A DNA stretch of 64,000 bases from Ideonella sp. WA131b (GTDB lineage Bacteria; Pseudomonadota; Gammaproteobacteria; Burkholderiales; Burkholderiaceae_C): NCBI GenBank assembly GCA_023657425.1, contig JAGTJW010000003.1, positions 310,001 to 374,000 on the forward strand, read 5' to 3'. A program made the position numbers and the translations under genes. This document shows positions 23,396 to 31,412 of this stretch, piece after piece; position 1 is the stretch's first letter; each line of letters begins with the position of its first letter. A model generated the notes under the pieces. That model did no database searches, was not told the origin of the DNA, and saw nothing but the letters and a program-made list of their open reading frames with translations.

Positions 23396-24109
23396 ATGGG
23401 TCGCGTGCTGGTCGTCGAGGACGAAGCTGCGATTGCCGAGCTGATCGCGCTGAACCTGCGCCATCAGGGATTCGAAGTGGCCGTCGCGGCCGATGCGGAA
23501 GGGGCGCAGGCCGAGGTCGACCGGGTGCTCCCCGACCTCGTGATCCTCGATTGGATGCTCCCGGGCACCAGCGGCGTGCAGCTGGCTCGGCGCTGGCGGG
23601 CCGACTCGCGCACCCGCGAGGTGCCGGTCATCATGCTCACGGCCAGGGCCTCAGAGACCGACAAGATCGCCGGGCTCGACGCCGGGGCCGACGACTACCT
23701 CACGAAGCCGTTCTCTCCCGCCGAGCTGCAGGCGCGCATCCGCGCCGTGCTGCGGCGCCGGGTGCCGTCGGCGCTGGATCTCCCGGTTGAGGTCGGCGCC
23801 TTGCGGCTGGACCCGGGGTCGCGCCGGGTCACTTTTGACGTGGTGCCGCAGCGCATTGAACTGAAGGTCGGCCCTACCGAGTTCCGCCTGCTGCACGTGC
23901 TGATGAGCCAGCCCGAGCGCGTGCACAGCCGGGCGCAGCTGCTCAACCGCGTCTGGGGCGACCACGTCTTCATCGAGGAACGCACGGTCGACGTGCACAT
24001 CAAGCGGCTGCGCGAGTCCTTGGCCCCAGCCGGCGCCCAGGCGATGGTGGAGACGGTGCGCGGCGCCGGCTACCGGCTGGTGGCTGCGCCCGATGGAGCC
24101 GGCGCATGA
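23396..24109 (+). CDS. phoB: phosphate response regulator PhoB
   Basis: PhoB is an OmpR-family response regulator that binds PHO boxes when phosphorylated. The receiver domain (1-120) has the acidic pair E8-D9, phospho-acceptor Asp52 in VILDWMLPG, and K102 in YLTKPFSP. The C-terminal winged helix (about 145-232) has PTEFRLLHVLMSQPERVHSRAQLL and VDVHIKRLRESL. The start ATG at 23396 follows phoU by 32 bases with GGAGG about 9 bases upstream. It overlaps phoR by four bases. The likely local target is the PHO box at 18716-18733. Confidence 0.97.
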   Translation: MGRVLVVEDEAAIAELIALNLRHQGFEVAVAADAEGAQAEVDRVLPDLVILDWMLPGTSGVQLARRWRADSRTREVPVIMLTARASETDKIAGLDAGADDYLTKPFSPAELQARIRAVLRRRVPSALDLPVEVGALRLDPGSRRVTFDVVPQRIELKVGPTEFRLLHVLMSQPERVHSRAQLLNRVWGDHVFIEERTVDVHIKRLRESLAPAGAQAMVETVRGAGYRLVAAPDGAGA

Positions 24110-25446
24110 CCCCAATCTCGGTGTCGCGCCTGGGCTTTGCTCTGGTTTTCGGCGCGCTGGTGGGTGCCGTGGGTGGCGCGCTGCTGGGCCTGCCTTGGGC
24201 CGGGGCCGCCCTCGGCGCGCTGACCGGCAGCTTGGTGTCGATGGTGGTGGACATGCGCCGCGGCCTGCGGCTGCTCGACTGGCTGCGCGGGCCGCAGCAG
24301 GCTGATGCGCCCCGAGAACAGGGCTACTGGGGCGAGCTGGCCTACCGCCTCGAGCGCGCGCTGCGTCAGAAGGACCAGGCCGTCGTGCACGAGCGCGAGC
24401 GGCTGGCACAGTTCCTGGCCGCGATCGAGGCCTCGCCCAACGGCGTGATGCTGCTCGATGCCAACGACCAGATCGAGTGGTGCAACACCGTGGCTGCCCA
24501 GCACTTCGGCCTCGACCCGCAGCGCGACCGACTGCAGCGCGTCACCAACCTCGTGCGCTCGCCGCTGTTCGTGGCCTATCTGCAGGGCGGTGACTTCGCC
24601 GAGCCGGTGACCTTCCCGGGGCCGCTCGGCCGCAGCACCGTGTCGCTGGTGGTGCGGCCTTACGGCGGGGGCATGAGGCTGCTGCTGTCGCAGGACATCA
24701 CCGAGCGCGAGCGCGCTGAGGCCATGCGGCGCGACTTCGTGGCCAACGTGTCGCACGAGATCCGCACGCCGCTGACGGTGCTGGCCGGTTTCGTCGAGAC
24801 GCTGGCCGAGTTGCCGCTGACGGAGCCCGAGCGACGGCGCGTGCTGGGCCTGATGGCGCAGCAGACGGCCCGCATGCAGGCGCTGGTGGGCGATTTGTTG
24901 ATGCTTGCGCAACTCGAGGGCAGCCCTCGGCCCGGGGCCGACCGCTGGCTGCCACTGGCGACGCTGCTGCAGCGTTCTCTGGCGGACGCCGTGGCGCTGT
25001 CGGCCGGGCGCCACCTGATCGTGCCGCGGGGGGTCAGCGACGTCGAGGTTGCCGGCACCGAGGGCGAGCTGCTCAGCGCCGTGGGCAACCTGCTCGGCAA
25101 CGCCGTGCGCTACACACCGGAGGGCGGGCGCATCGAGCTCGGCTGGGGTAGGCAAGAGGACGGACGCGCCTTCATCGAGGTATCGGACACCGGGCCGGGC
25201 ATCGCACGAGAACATCTGCCGCGGCTGACCGAGCGCTTCTACCGTGTCGACGGCAGCCGATCGCGCGACACCGGCGGCACCGGCCTCGGGCTTTCGATCG
25301 TCAAGCATGTCGTGCAGCGCCACGGCGGCGAGATCGACATCGAAAGCGAGCTGGGCAAGGGGTCGAGCTTTCGGCTGCTGCTGCCGGCGCTGCGCGTGCG
25401 CGCGCTGGCGCCGCCGATCAGCGCTCGCGCTGAAGCAGCTGCGTGA
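24106..25446 (+). CDS. phoR: phosphate regulon sensor histidine kinase PhoR
   Basis: PhoR phosphorylates and dephosphorylates PhoB according to PstSCAB-PhoU state. In order: two short N-terminal membrane segments (about residues 8-50), a linker, a PAS domain (about 100-200, ASPNGVMLLDANDQIEWCN), the HisKA domain with His217 in FVANVSHEIRTPLT, and the HATPase_c domain (LLGNAVRYTPEGG, DTGPGIAREHLPRLTERFYR, GGTGLGLSIVKHV). It has 446 aa. There is no large periplasmic sensor domain, as expected of PhoR. Its 3' end overlaps the convergent glycosyltransferase gene by 29 bases. Confidence 0.96.
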   Translation: MTPISVSRLGFALVFGALVGAVGGALLGLPWAGAALGALTGSLVSMVVDMRRGLRLLDWLRGPQQADAPREQGYWGELAYRLERALRQKDQAVVHERERLAQFLAAIEASPNGVMLLDANDQIEWCNTVAAQHFGLDPQRDRLQRVTNLVRSPLFVAYLQGGDFAEPVTFPGPLGRSTVSLVVRPYGGGMRLLLSQDITERERAEAMRRDFVANVSHEIRTPLTVLAGFVETLAELPLTEPERRRVLGLMAQQTARMQALVGDLLMLAQLEGSPRPGADRWLPLATLLQRSLADAVALSAGRHLIVPRGVSDVEVAGTEGELLSAVGNLLGNAVRYTPEGGRIELGWGRQEDGRAFIEVSDTGPGIAREHLPRLTERFYRVDGSRSRDTGGTGLGLSIVKHVVQRHGGEIDIESELGKGSSFRLLLPALRVRALAPPISARAEAAA

Positions 25447-27088
25447 GCTCGTCGCGGGCTGTCGGCCGCGGCACCACCGCGACGACGCTCCAGCCCTCGG
25501 GCACCGGCGGCAGCACGCGGTCGCGGGCCACGCGCAGCAGCAAAGGGCAGGGGCCTTGCAGCGCGCCCGGCGTGGCGTCCACACGCCAGCGACCGAAGTG
25601 CTCAAGCGCCGCCACGGTGGCCGGTGCCAGGCCCGGTGCCGCGATGCAGGGCGTGTCCGCCGGCACGTGCGGCGCCAGACGCAGCACCAGCGGGCGCGCG
25701 CTGCGGGCATGGTCGAGCGCCGGCAGCCATAGCGTCATCAGCAGCAGCCAGCACAGCGCCACGCCGCCAGCTGGCAGCACCAGGCTCTTCCAGAGTGCCT
25801 CCTGGTGGCGGCCGGTGCGCCAGCGCACCACTGCCACCCAGGCCAGCGTGCCGGCCACGGCCACGGCCAGTGCCAGTGCCGAGAAGGGCGAGTCGAAGCC
25901 GGGCACCTGCCGCGCCACGTTGGCGGCCGTCTTGGCGGGCACGCCGGTCTGCATCGCCAGGTAGACGACCCAGATCGTCAGCGCCCCGGCCGTGAAGAAG
26001 AACATCGAGAACCAGTCGATGGCTGCCGTGGCGCTGCGCTTGAGCGTGGGCAGCGCAAACGCCGCCATCACCGCCAGCGCCGGCAGGCCCAGCATCAGCG
26101 CGCGGTCCGAGCCGCCCTGGGCCACGTTGGCGCCCAGCGCCACGAGCACGAACACCAGCGGCACCGACACGTGCCGGTACAGCAGCTGCCGCCGCCAGCG
26201 CCACAGCGTCCACAGCGCCAGCGGCCACGCTGGCCACAGGAACCAGAGCCACTGGCGTGCCAGGTTGGGCAGCTCGTCGAGGCCAAGGCCGACGGCCCGC
26301 CAGCGCCAGCCGTCGAGCCCGGTGGCCAGCGCGACGCTGGCCGCCAGCGCCGCCAGCAGCCAGGGTGCGAAGCGGCGCACCTCGGGCAGGCGCGAGCGCA
26401 GGCAGACGAGGGCGCCGAGCGTGCCGGCAGCGGCCGCCACCGCGGGTGCGCCACAGGCCGCCAGCAGCGGCAATGCCAGCAGCACCGCGACGCGCGCCCG
26501 CCAGACGCGGAACGGCGCCGCAGCCAGGGCGTACAGCGCCAGCGACATCGCCGTCAGCTGGGCCAGCTCGGGCGTGGTCTCGTGGCCCAGTTGCAGCAGG
26601 CCCAGCGTGGCCATCAGCGCCAGCAGGCCGCCGTCGGCCATCGCGCGGGCATAGGCCACGGGGTCGGCCTCGCCACCAAACGCGAAGGCGACCGGCTGTG
26701 CGGCCTCGGTGCGGGCGAGCAGGAAGGTGCTGTACCAGGTCAGCGCCAGCGTCAGGGCCAGCAGCAGCGCGAACGCCAGCCGTGCGGCCAGCTCGGCGTC
26801 CAGCCAGCCCTGGCCGGCCACGATGAAGGCGGCGCCCAGCCAGTGGGGCAGCAGCGCACCATCGATCGGCACGCCACCGAGCTGCGGTGCCAGCCACGGG
26901 GTACGCCCCTCGGCCATCGCGACCATCGCCCCGAACGCCGTGACGTCGGCACTGCGCCAGGGATCGCGCCCGAACAGCCCCGGCAGCAGGTAGGCCGCGC
27001 ACAGCAGCAGCAGCAGCAGCCGCGGCAGGCGGCGCGCGCCACGCTGCGTGACGACGGCCGGCGTGACGGAGGGCACGTTCGGGCTCAC
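25418..27088 (-). CDS. putative GT-C/ArnT-like membrane glycosyltransferase
   Basis: A 556-aa polytopic membrane protein with about a dozen hydrophobic segments. The N-terminal loop GLFGRDPWRSADVTAFGAMVAMAEG, followed by PHWLGAAF, resembles the first periplasmic loop of ArnT/PMT-type (GT-C) transferases, where an acidic residue binds the polyprenyl-phosphate sugar donor. A short C-terminal soluble region (last 120 residues) contains no motif I recognise. Donor and acceptor cannot be told. The frame is open to 27118, but that TTG start lies in the rpmE terminator; I prefer GTG at 27088. ppk/ppx, which often follow phoR, are absent here. Confidence 0.7.
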   Translation of the reverse strand: MSPNVPSVTPAVVTQRGARRLPRLLLLLLCAAYLLPGLFGRDPWRSADVTAFGAMVAMAEGRTPWLAPQLGGVPIDGALLPHWLGAAFIVAGQGWLDAELAARLAFALLLALTLALTWYSTFLLARTEAAQPVAFAFGGEADPVAYARAMADGGLLALMATLGLLQLGHETTPELAQLTAMSLALYALAAAPFRVWRARVAVLLALPLLAACGAPAVAAAAGTLGALVCLRSRLPEVRRFAPWLLAALAASVALATGLDGWRWRAVGLGLDELPNLARQWLWFLWPAWPLALWTLWRWRRQLLYRHVSVPLVFVLVALGANVAQGGSDRALMLGLPALAVMAAFALPTLKRSATAAIDWFSMFFFTAGALTIWVVYLAMQTGVPAKTAANVARQVPGFDSPFSALALAVAVAGTLAWVAVVRWRTGRHQEALWKSLVLPAGGVALCWLLLMTLWLPALDHARSARPLVLRLAPHVPADTPCIAAPGLAPATVAALEHFGRWRVDATPGALQGPCPLLLRVARDRVLPPVPEGWSVVAVVPRPTARDELTQLLQRER

Positions 27089-27119
27089 GGGGCGATCATG
27101 GCAAAGAGGCCGTGGCAAA

Positions 27120-27143
27120 GAAAAAGGCAGCCGAAGCTGCCTT
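27120..27143 (-). terminator. intrinsic terminator after rpmE2
   Basis: On the minus strand an 8-bp stem (AAGGCAGC / GCTGCCTT) with the stable loop TTCG runs into TTTCTTTG. It lies 30 bases after the rpmE2 stop and just before the glycosyltransferase start, so it separates the two units. Confidence 0.88.
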
Positions 27144-27172
27144 CCCGGGAGGGCGCCGCGGTGGCGCCACGC

Positions 27173-27433
27173 TCACTTCTTCAGGCCCACGCGGGCGAAC
27201 TTGTTGCGGAACTTCTCGACACGGCCGCCGAGGTTGTCCACGCTCTTCTGCGTGCCGGTGTAGAACGGATGCGTCTCGCTGGTGGTTTCCAGCTTGATCA
27301 GCGGCAGTTCGCGGCCGTCGTCGAGCTTGATCATCTCCTTCGTGGGCGCGCACGAGCGCGTGACGAAGGTGAAGCCGTTGCTCAGGTCCTGGAACGCGAC
27401 CTCACGGTAGTTCGGGTGGATGCCGTCTTTCAT
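27173..27433 (-). CDS. rpmE2: 50S ribosomal protein bL31, type B (zinc-free)
   Basis: An 86-aa ribosomal protein starting [16 protein letters not shown]. The type-B lineage is shown by its length, the insertion around [30 protein letters not shown], and the absence of the CxxC zinc motif; only one Cys is present (SCAPTK). In E. coli the type-B copy (YkgM) replaces the zinc form in zinc starvation; here it sits at the rho locus like the housekeeping copy. The frame is open upstream to 27523, but the ATG at 27433 is the family start. Confidence 0.95.
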   Translation of the reverse strand: MKDGIHPNYREVAFQDLSNGFTFVTRSCAPTKEMIKLDDGRELPLIKLETTSETHPFYTGTQKSVDNLGGRVEKFRNKFARVGLKK

Positions 27434-27538
27434 GGCGTGCCTTGAGGTGTGCCGGGAGCCACGCCGGCCGTTCAGGGCCGTGCGCACTTTCCGAAGGGTT
27501 GCGGGCGGAAAACCCGTAATCATATGCCGGAACGGGGC

Positions 27539-28801
27539 TCACCCGCCACGCCGCATCATGTCGAAGAAGTCGAGGTTGTTCTTGCTCTGCTTCATCTTTT
27601 CGAGCACGAACTCCATCGCCTCGATCTCGTCCATGTTGTAGAGCAGCTTGCGCAGGATCCAGGTCTTTTGCAGGATCTCGGGCTTGAGCAGCAACTCCTC
27701 GCGCCGGGTGCCGCTCTTGTTGATGAGGATCGAGGGGTACACACGCTTCTCGGCCATGCGGCGGTCGAGGTGGATCTCGCAATTGCCGGTGCCCTTGAAC
27801 TCCTCGTAGATGACCTCGTCCATCTTCGAGCCGGTGTCGATGAGTGCCGTGCCGATGATGGTGAGCGAGCCGCCTTCCTCGACGTTGCGCGCCGCGCCGA
27901 AGAAGCGCTTCGGCCGCTGCAGCGCATTGGCATCAACGCCGCCAGTGAGCACCTTGCCCGAGCTCGGCAGCACGTTGTTGTAGGCGCGGGCCAGTCGCGT
28001 GATGCTGTCGAGCAGGATCACAACGTCCTTCTTCAGCTCCACCAGGCGCTTGGCGCGCTCGATCACCATCTCGGCGACCTGCACGTGGCGCGCCGCGGGC
28101 TCGTCGAAGGTGGAACTGATGACCTCGCCGCGCACGCCGCGCACCATCTCGGTGACTTCCTCGGGACGCTCATCGACGAGCAGCACGATGAGGTGGATCT
28201 CGGGGTGGTTGGCGACCAGCGCGTGGGCGATGTGCTTCATCATCACCGTCTTGCCGGTCTTGGGCTGTGCCACCAGCAGCGCACGCTGGCCCTTGCCGAT
28301 GGGCGCGATGAGGTCGACGATGCGGCCGGTGATGTTCTCTTCAGTCTTGACGTCGCGCTCGAGTTTGAAGGCCGCTGTCGGAAACAGCGGCGTCAGGTTC
28401 TCGAACATGATCTTGTGTTTGCTCTCCTCGGGCGTGAGGCCGTTGACACGGTCGACCTTCACGAGCGCGAAGTAGCGCTCGCCGTCCTTGGGCACGCGCA
28501 CTTCGCCCTCGACCATGTCGCCGGTGTGAAGGTTGAAGCGACGGATCTGGCTGGGCGACAGGTAAATGTCGTCCGTGCTGGCCATGTAGCTCGCCTCGAT
28601 GCTGCGCAGGAAGCCGAAGCCGTCGGGCAGCACCTCGAGCACGCCGTCGCCGAACACCTGCTCGCCGGCCTTGGCGCGCTTCTTCATGATCGCGAACATC
28701 AGCTCCTGCTTGCGCAGGCGCTGCACGTTCTCGATCTCCAGCGCCTCGCCCATCTCGATGAGCTTGGCGACGTGCATGAGCTTGAGTTCGGACAGATGCA
28801 T
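27539..28801 (-). CDS. rho: transcription termination factor Rho
   Basis: Rho is a hexameric RNA helicase that ends transcription at C-rich, untranslated RNA. The 420-aa protein has the N-terminal helical and cold-shock RNA-binding domains (about 1-125; DGFGFLRS is the RNP1-like motif) and a RecA-type ATPase with Walker A AQPKTGKT. Other conserved parts are [16 protein letters not shown], the Walker [17 protein letters not shown], and the Q/R-loop segment [16 protein letters not shown]. The start ATG at 28801 ([14 protein letters not shown]) is the family start. The rho-rpmE2 gap is about 100 bases. Confidence 0.97.
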   Translation of the reverse strand: MHLSELKLMHVAKLIEMGEALEIENVQRLRKQELMFAIMKKRAKAGEQVFGDGVLEVLPDGFGFLRSIEASYMASTDDIYLSPSQIRRFNLHTGDMVEGEVRVPKDGERYFALVKVDRVNGLTPEESKHKIMFENLTPLFPTAAFKLERDVKTEENITGRIVDLIAPIGKGQRALLVAQPKTGKTVMMKHIAHALVANHPEIHLIVLLVDERPEEVTEMVRGVRGEVISSTFDEPAARHVQVAEMVIERAKRLVELKKDVVILLDSITRLARAYNNVLPSSGKVLTGGVDANALQRPKRFFGAARNVEEGGSLTIIGTALIDTGSKMDEVIYEEFKGTGNCEIHLDRRMAEKRVYPSILINKSGTRREELLLKPEILQKTWILRKLLYNMDEIEAMEFVLEKMKQSKNNLDFFDMMRRGG

Positions 28802-29007
28802 GAGGCACCCTGTGGCCCGGCCGGTCGGTGCTGCGCAGCGCCCGAGGGCACCCGCGGCTGGCGGCGAAGAGGGCGGTTCGTGGAGTGGCGCCGTGACCCT
28901 GCACGGGGCCGGCCCGGTGACCGAGGGACGCTCGGCGGCAGGAACCGGTTGGCGCCGGAGGCCGGCAGAGGCCGGCGCGGGCGGTGCAGGGAGGCGGATC
29001 AGGCGGC

Positions 29008-29024
29008 CGGCACCTCAGGTGCCG
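29008..29024 (-). terminator. hairpin between trxA and rho
   Basis: A 7-bp stem (CGGCACC / GGTGCCG) with loop TGA (minus strand) begins 15 bases after the trxA stop. It has no T-tract. The remaining 200 bases up to rho are G/C-rich with no second hairpin I trust; this is the rho leader, where autoregulation through Rho-dependent termination would act. Confidence 0.35.
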
Positions 29025-29038
29025 ACCGCGTGAGTGGA

Positions 29039-29368
29039 TTATAGATGGCCGTCGAGGAAGGCCGTCAGCTGCGCCTTAGACAGCGCGCCGACCTTCGTCG
29101 CGGCGACCTTGCCGTCCTTGAACAGCATCAGCGTCGGGATGCCGCGGATGCCGTGCTGGCCGGGCACGCCCCGGTTCTCGTCGACGTTCAACTTGGCCAC
29201 CTGCACCCGGCCCTCGTAGGCCTTGGACACCTCTTCGAGGATGGGAGCAATCATCTTGCAGGGGCCGCACCACTCGGCCCAATAGTCCACCAGGACCGGC
29301 TTGTCCGACTGCAGCACGTCGCTGCTGAAGGAGTCGTCGGTGACATGCTTGATCAGATCGCTGCTCAT
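29039..29368 (-). CDS. trxA: thioredoxin
   Basis: A cytosolic disulfide reductant of 109 aa. The active site WCGPC is at residues 33-37 in [16 protein letters not shown]. The cis-Pro is in [13 protein letters not shown], and the buried Asp27-equivalent is in VLVDYW. The start ATG at 29368 has GGAGCC about 10 bases upstream. The frame extends far upstream without stops, but that extension is not thioredoxin-like. trxA-rho-rpmE order is common in betaproteobacteria. Confidence 0.97.
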   Translation of the reverse strand: MSSDLIKHVTDDSFSSDVLQSDKPVLVDYWAEWCGPCKMIAPILEEVSKAYEGRVQVAKLNVDENRGVPGQHGIRGIPTLMLFKDGKVAATKVGALSKAQLTAFLDGHL

Positions 29369-29822
29369 GGTTGATTGGCTCCGCGTGCCCGCCGCGGACA
29401 CCAACGCGCGGTCAGACACAACCGGGATTCTGTCACGGTGGCTGCACCACAGGCAGCCAAGGGTTCGCTGCTTCGTGGCGCGGGCACGGCGGAACAGCCG
29501 GCCCTTGAGTGCACGGACTGGCGCTTCGCCGTTGGGTGCGGCGAGCTGCAATCGGCCGGTATGCGCTCCCCCTTGCGCCCTATGCACGACAAGGCGCACG
29601 CTGCGCTGCGGAGGCCGGAGTTCCCTCCTTCGCGATTGGTCGGCACGCTGCCACCGGCGCAAGCACGCGGCTCTCGAACCGGGTGCAGGCCGTGGGGATG
29701 AACACTGCGCCAGCATCAGCGACGCGCCGACGGCGGGCAGCATCTGCTCACGGTTGCTGAGCTGCAGGCGCGGCGGGCCGCCCATCCGCGGATCTGCCGC
29801 CGATCTTCCGCCTGCCACTGAA
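29369..29822. other. non-coding or decayed stretch
   Basis: Short open frames exist on both strands but none has a recognisable domain, a ribosome site or a family-like start. It probably includes the trxA promoter on the minus strand and the unrecognisable N-terminal part of the HDOD-type remnant that follows. I see no RNA gene or repeat in it. Confidence 0.5.
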
Positions 29823-30100
29823 GCCGCTGGGCGGTCTGACCTGTTCACCGCCCTCTGCTCGCGGGGCGACGGCCTGCTGATCGCCGAAACCGCGACGATT
29901 GCGTCGCGCCTGCCGGGGTTCTTGCGCGGGCGTGTCGCTGCGCCAACTTTCTGCTGCTGCCGCTGGTGGTGAGGGGTTCGCCCATCGGGCTGATGCGCGC
30001 CGACGAGCCCACGGCCCACAGCCTGCTGCTGGTGGAAGATGGGCTGACGGCGGTGAAGAGCCTGCAAGATCAGGCTGTCACGATGCTGCCCCGACCCTGA
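29823..30100 (+). pseudogene. C-terminal remnant of an HDOD-type signalling protein, frameshifted
   Basis: Two adjacent frames join into one family-like sequence. Frame one reads [19 protein letters not shown], then [17 protein letters not shown], and runs into a stop at 29972. The next frame reads [20 protein letters not shown], then a degenerate stretch, [15 protein letters not shown], and a stop at 30098-30100. This resembles the GAF-like C-terminal region I recall from HDOD-domain proteins of Burkholderiales (...APTFLLLPLV...GLIYAD...LRDQAV). Loss of one base after the TTC near 29949 explains the frame change. The HDOD domain itself is not recognisable upstream. Family assignment is from memory and should be treated as tentative. 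Confidence 0.5.
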
Positions 30101-30228
30101 AGCCCCTGCAGACAAGGTGCCGAGCCTTACCCCCGGCACTGGTCGCAACGCTGAGGGCTGCTTGGTTCCCCACCTGACCCGGTTGGGCGCGCTTCCATGC
30201 GGGGAGGCCCGGCGCGGTCAATTGTAGG

Positions 30229-31374
30229 CTAGCGCAGCTGAAGTTCATCCGCTCCCCAGCGCACGCCCAGCGGCTCGATGAACAGCTGCTTCGGCCCGGC
30301 CTCCACGGAGCCCGCCACCCAGGCGGCGATGCCTTGCGCACGGGCCGTGGCCGCGGCGCGTTCGGCGTCGTCGGGGTGCACGAAGAGCGCGAAGCCGGCC
30401 CCCATGTTCAGTGTGCCGTAGGCCTCGGCGTCGTTCAGGCCGGCCTGTTGCTGCAGGAAACGCAGCACTGGCGGCACCGGCGGCAGCGTGTGCACGCGGT
30501 AGGTGAGGGCCCTGGGATGCCGAAGCAGCTTGCGCCAGCCGTGTCCTGTGACATTGGCCGCGTAGTGCACGCGCACGCCCGCGGCCCAGAGCGCCTCGGT
30601 CACGGGGCTGTACAGAAGCGTCGGCGCCAGCAGGGCCGGGCCGAATCGCGCATCCGGCTGGCCTGGCTCGGCTGGGCTGCCCATCACGGTCTGGTAGCCC
30701 AGTGGAAGGCGGCCGGCGACCTTGCGGGCCAGACTCAGGCCATTGGCATGGATGCCGCTGCTCTCAAGCAGCACGATGGCGTCACCGGGGCCCAGGTGTT
30801 CGCCCAGCGTCAGCCGGGGCTTGGGGTTGACGAGGCCCGTGCAGCTGGCGGCCAAGTCGATGCGACCGGCCTCGACGATGCCAGCCAGCGCGGGTGTCTC
30901 GCCGCCTCCCCAGGCGGCGCCAATGCGGTCGCAGGTGGCCTTCCAGCCCGCGATCAGCGCCTGAGAGCGCTCGCCGTCGGCGAACCACTCGCTGCCGCCG
31001 GCTGCCCAATAGGCCTGCACCACCAGCGGCGTTGCGCCCACGGTGACGAGGTCGTTGACGGCCATCGCGATGGTGTCCTGCGCGATCGCGCCAAAGAAGT
31101 TCTCGCCGTGCTGCCACATCGCGTCGGCCACCAGTGTCTTGGTGCCCAGGCATTCGACAATGCTGGCGAGGTAGAACGGTCCGAGGTCGACGACGTAGGC
31201 CGATTCGCCGCGCGAGGCGCCGACCTCGCCAAAACCGTGCGCGGGCAGGTGCGCCGCAGTGGTGGCGGCAGCCCGCTGCGCCGCCACCTTCAAGGGGTCG
31301 ATCAGGTCGTATCTCACCCCGGCCTGTTCGTAACTCAGCGGGGTCTGCGGCGGCGTCGTGGCGGGGGGCGTCAT
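30229..31374 (-). CDS. divergent AIR synthase (PurM)-like protein
   Basis: The 381-aa protein has the two-domain PurM/SelD-type fold: YEQAGVRYDLIDPLK at the N terminus, AVNDLVTVGATPLVVQAYWA, WGGGETPALAG, VLLESSGIHANGLSLARKV, ANVTGHGWRKLLR and NMGAGFALFV. The canonical PurM signature TDGVGTKL is replaced by IVECLGTKT, and other nucleotide-site residues differ. It is therefore probably a paralogue rather than the pathway enzyme phosphoribosylformylglycinamidine cyclo-ligase; the substrate is unknown. It is divergent from dnaX, with GATAAT 9 bases before its ATG. No other purine gene is near. Confidence 0.75.
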   Translation of the reverse strand: MTPPATTPPQTPLSYEQAGVRYDLIDPLKVAAQRAAATTAAHLPAHGFGEVGASRGESAYVVDLGPFYLASIVECLGTKTLVADAMWQHGENFFGAIAQDTIAMAVNDLVTVGATPLVVQAYWAAGGSEWFADGERSQALIAGWKATCDRIGAAWGGGETPALAGIVEAGRIDLAASCTGLVNPKPRLTLGEHLGPGDAIVLLESSGIHANGLSLARKVAGRLPLGYQTVMGSPAEPGQPDARFGPALLAPTLLYSPVTEALWAAGVRVHYAANVTGHGWRKLLRHPRALTYRVHTLPPVPPVLRFLQQQAGLNDAEAYGTLNMGAGFALFVHPDDAERAAATARAQGIAAWVAGSVEAGPKQLFIEPLGVRWGADELQLR

Positions 31375-31399
31375 GGTCGGCCGATTATCCCTGCCCGCC

Positions 31400-31405
31400 T
31401 AGAAT
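31400..31405 (+). promoter_or_regulatory. candidate -10 box of dnaX
   Basis: TAGAAT lies 7 bases before the dnaX ATG. If used, the transcript would begin at the start codon. No Shine-Dalgarno sequence is present between them. Confidence 0.45.
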
Positions 31406-31412
31406 GCCGCGC

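Noticed and set aside
29301..29972. Intact 223-codon gene on the plus strand
   Set aside because: Its first part is antisense to trxA, the middle has no recognisable domain and the end is interrupted where the family sequence continues in another frame.
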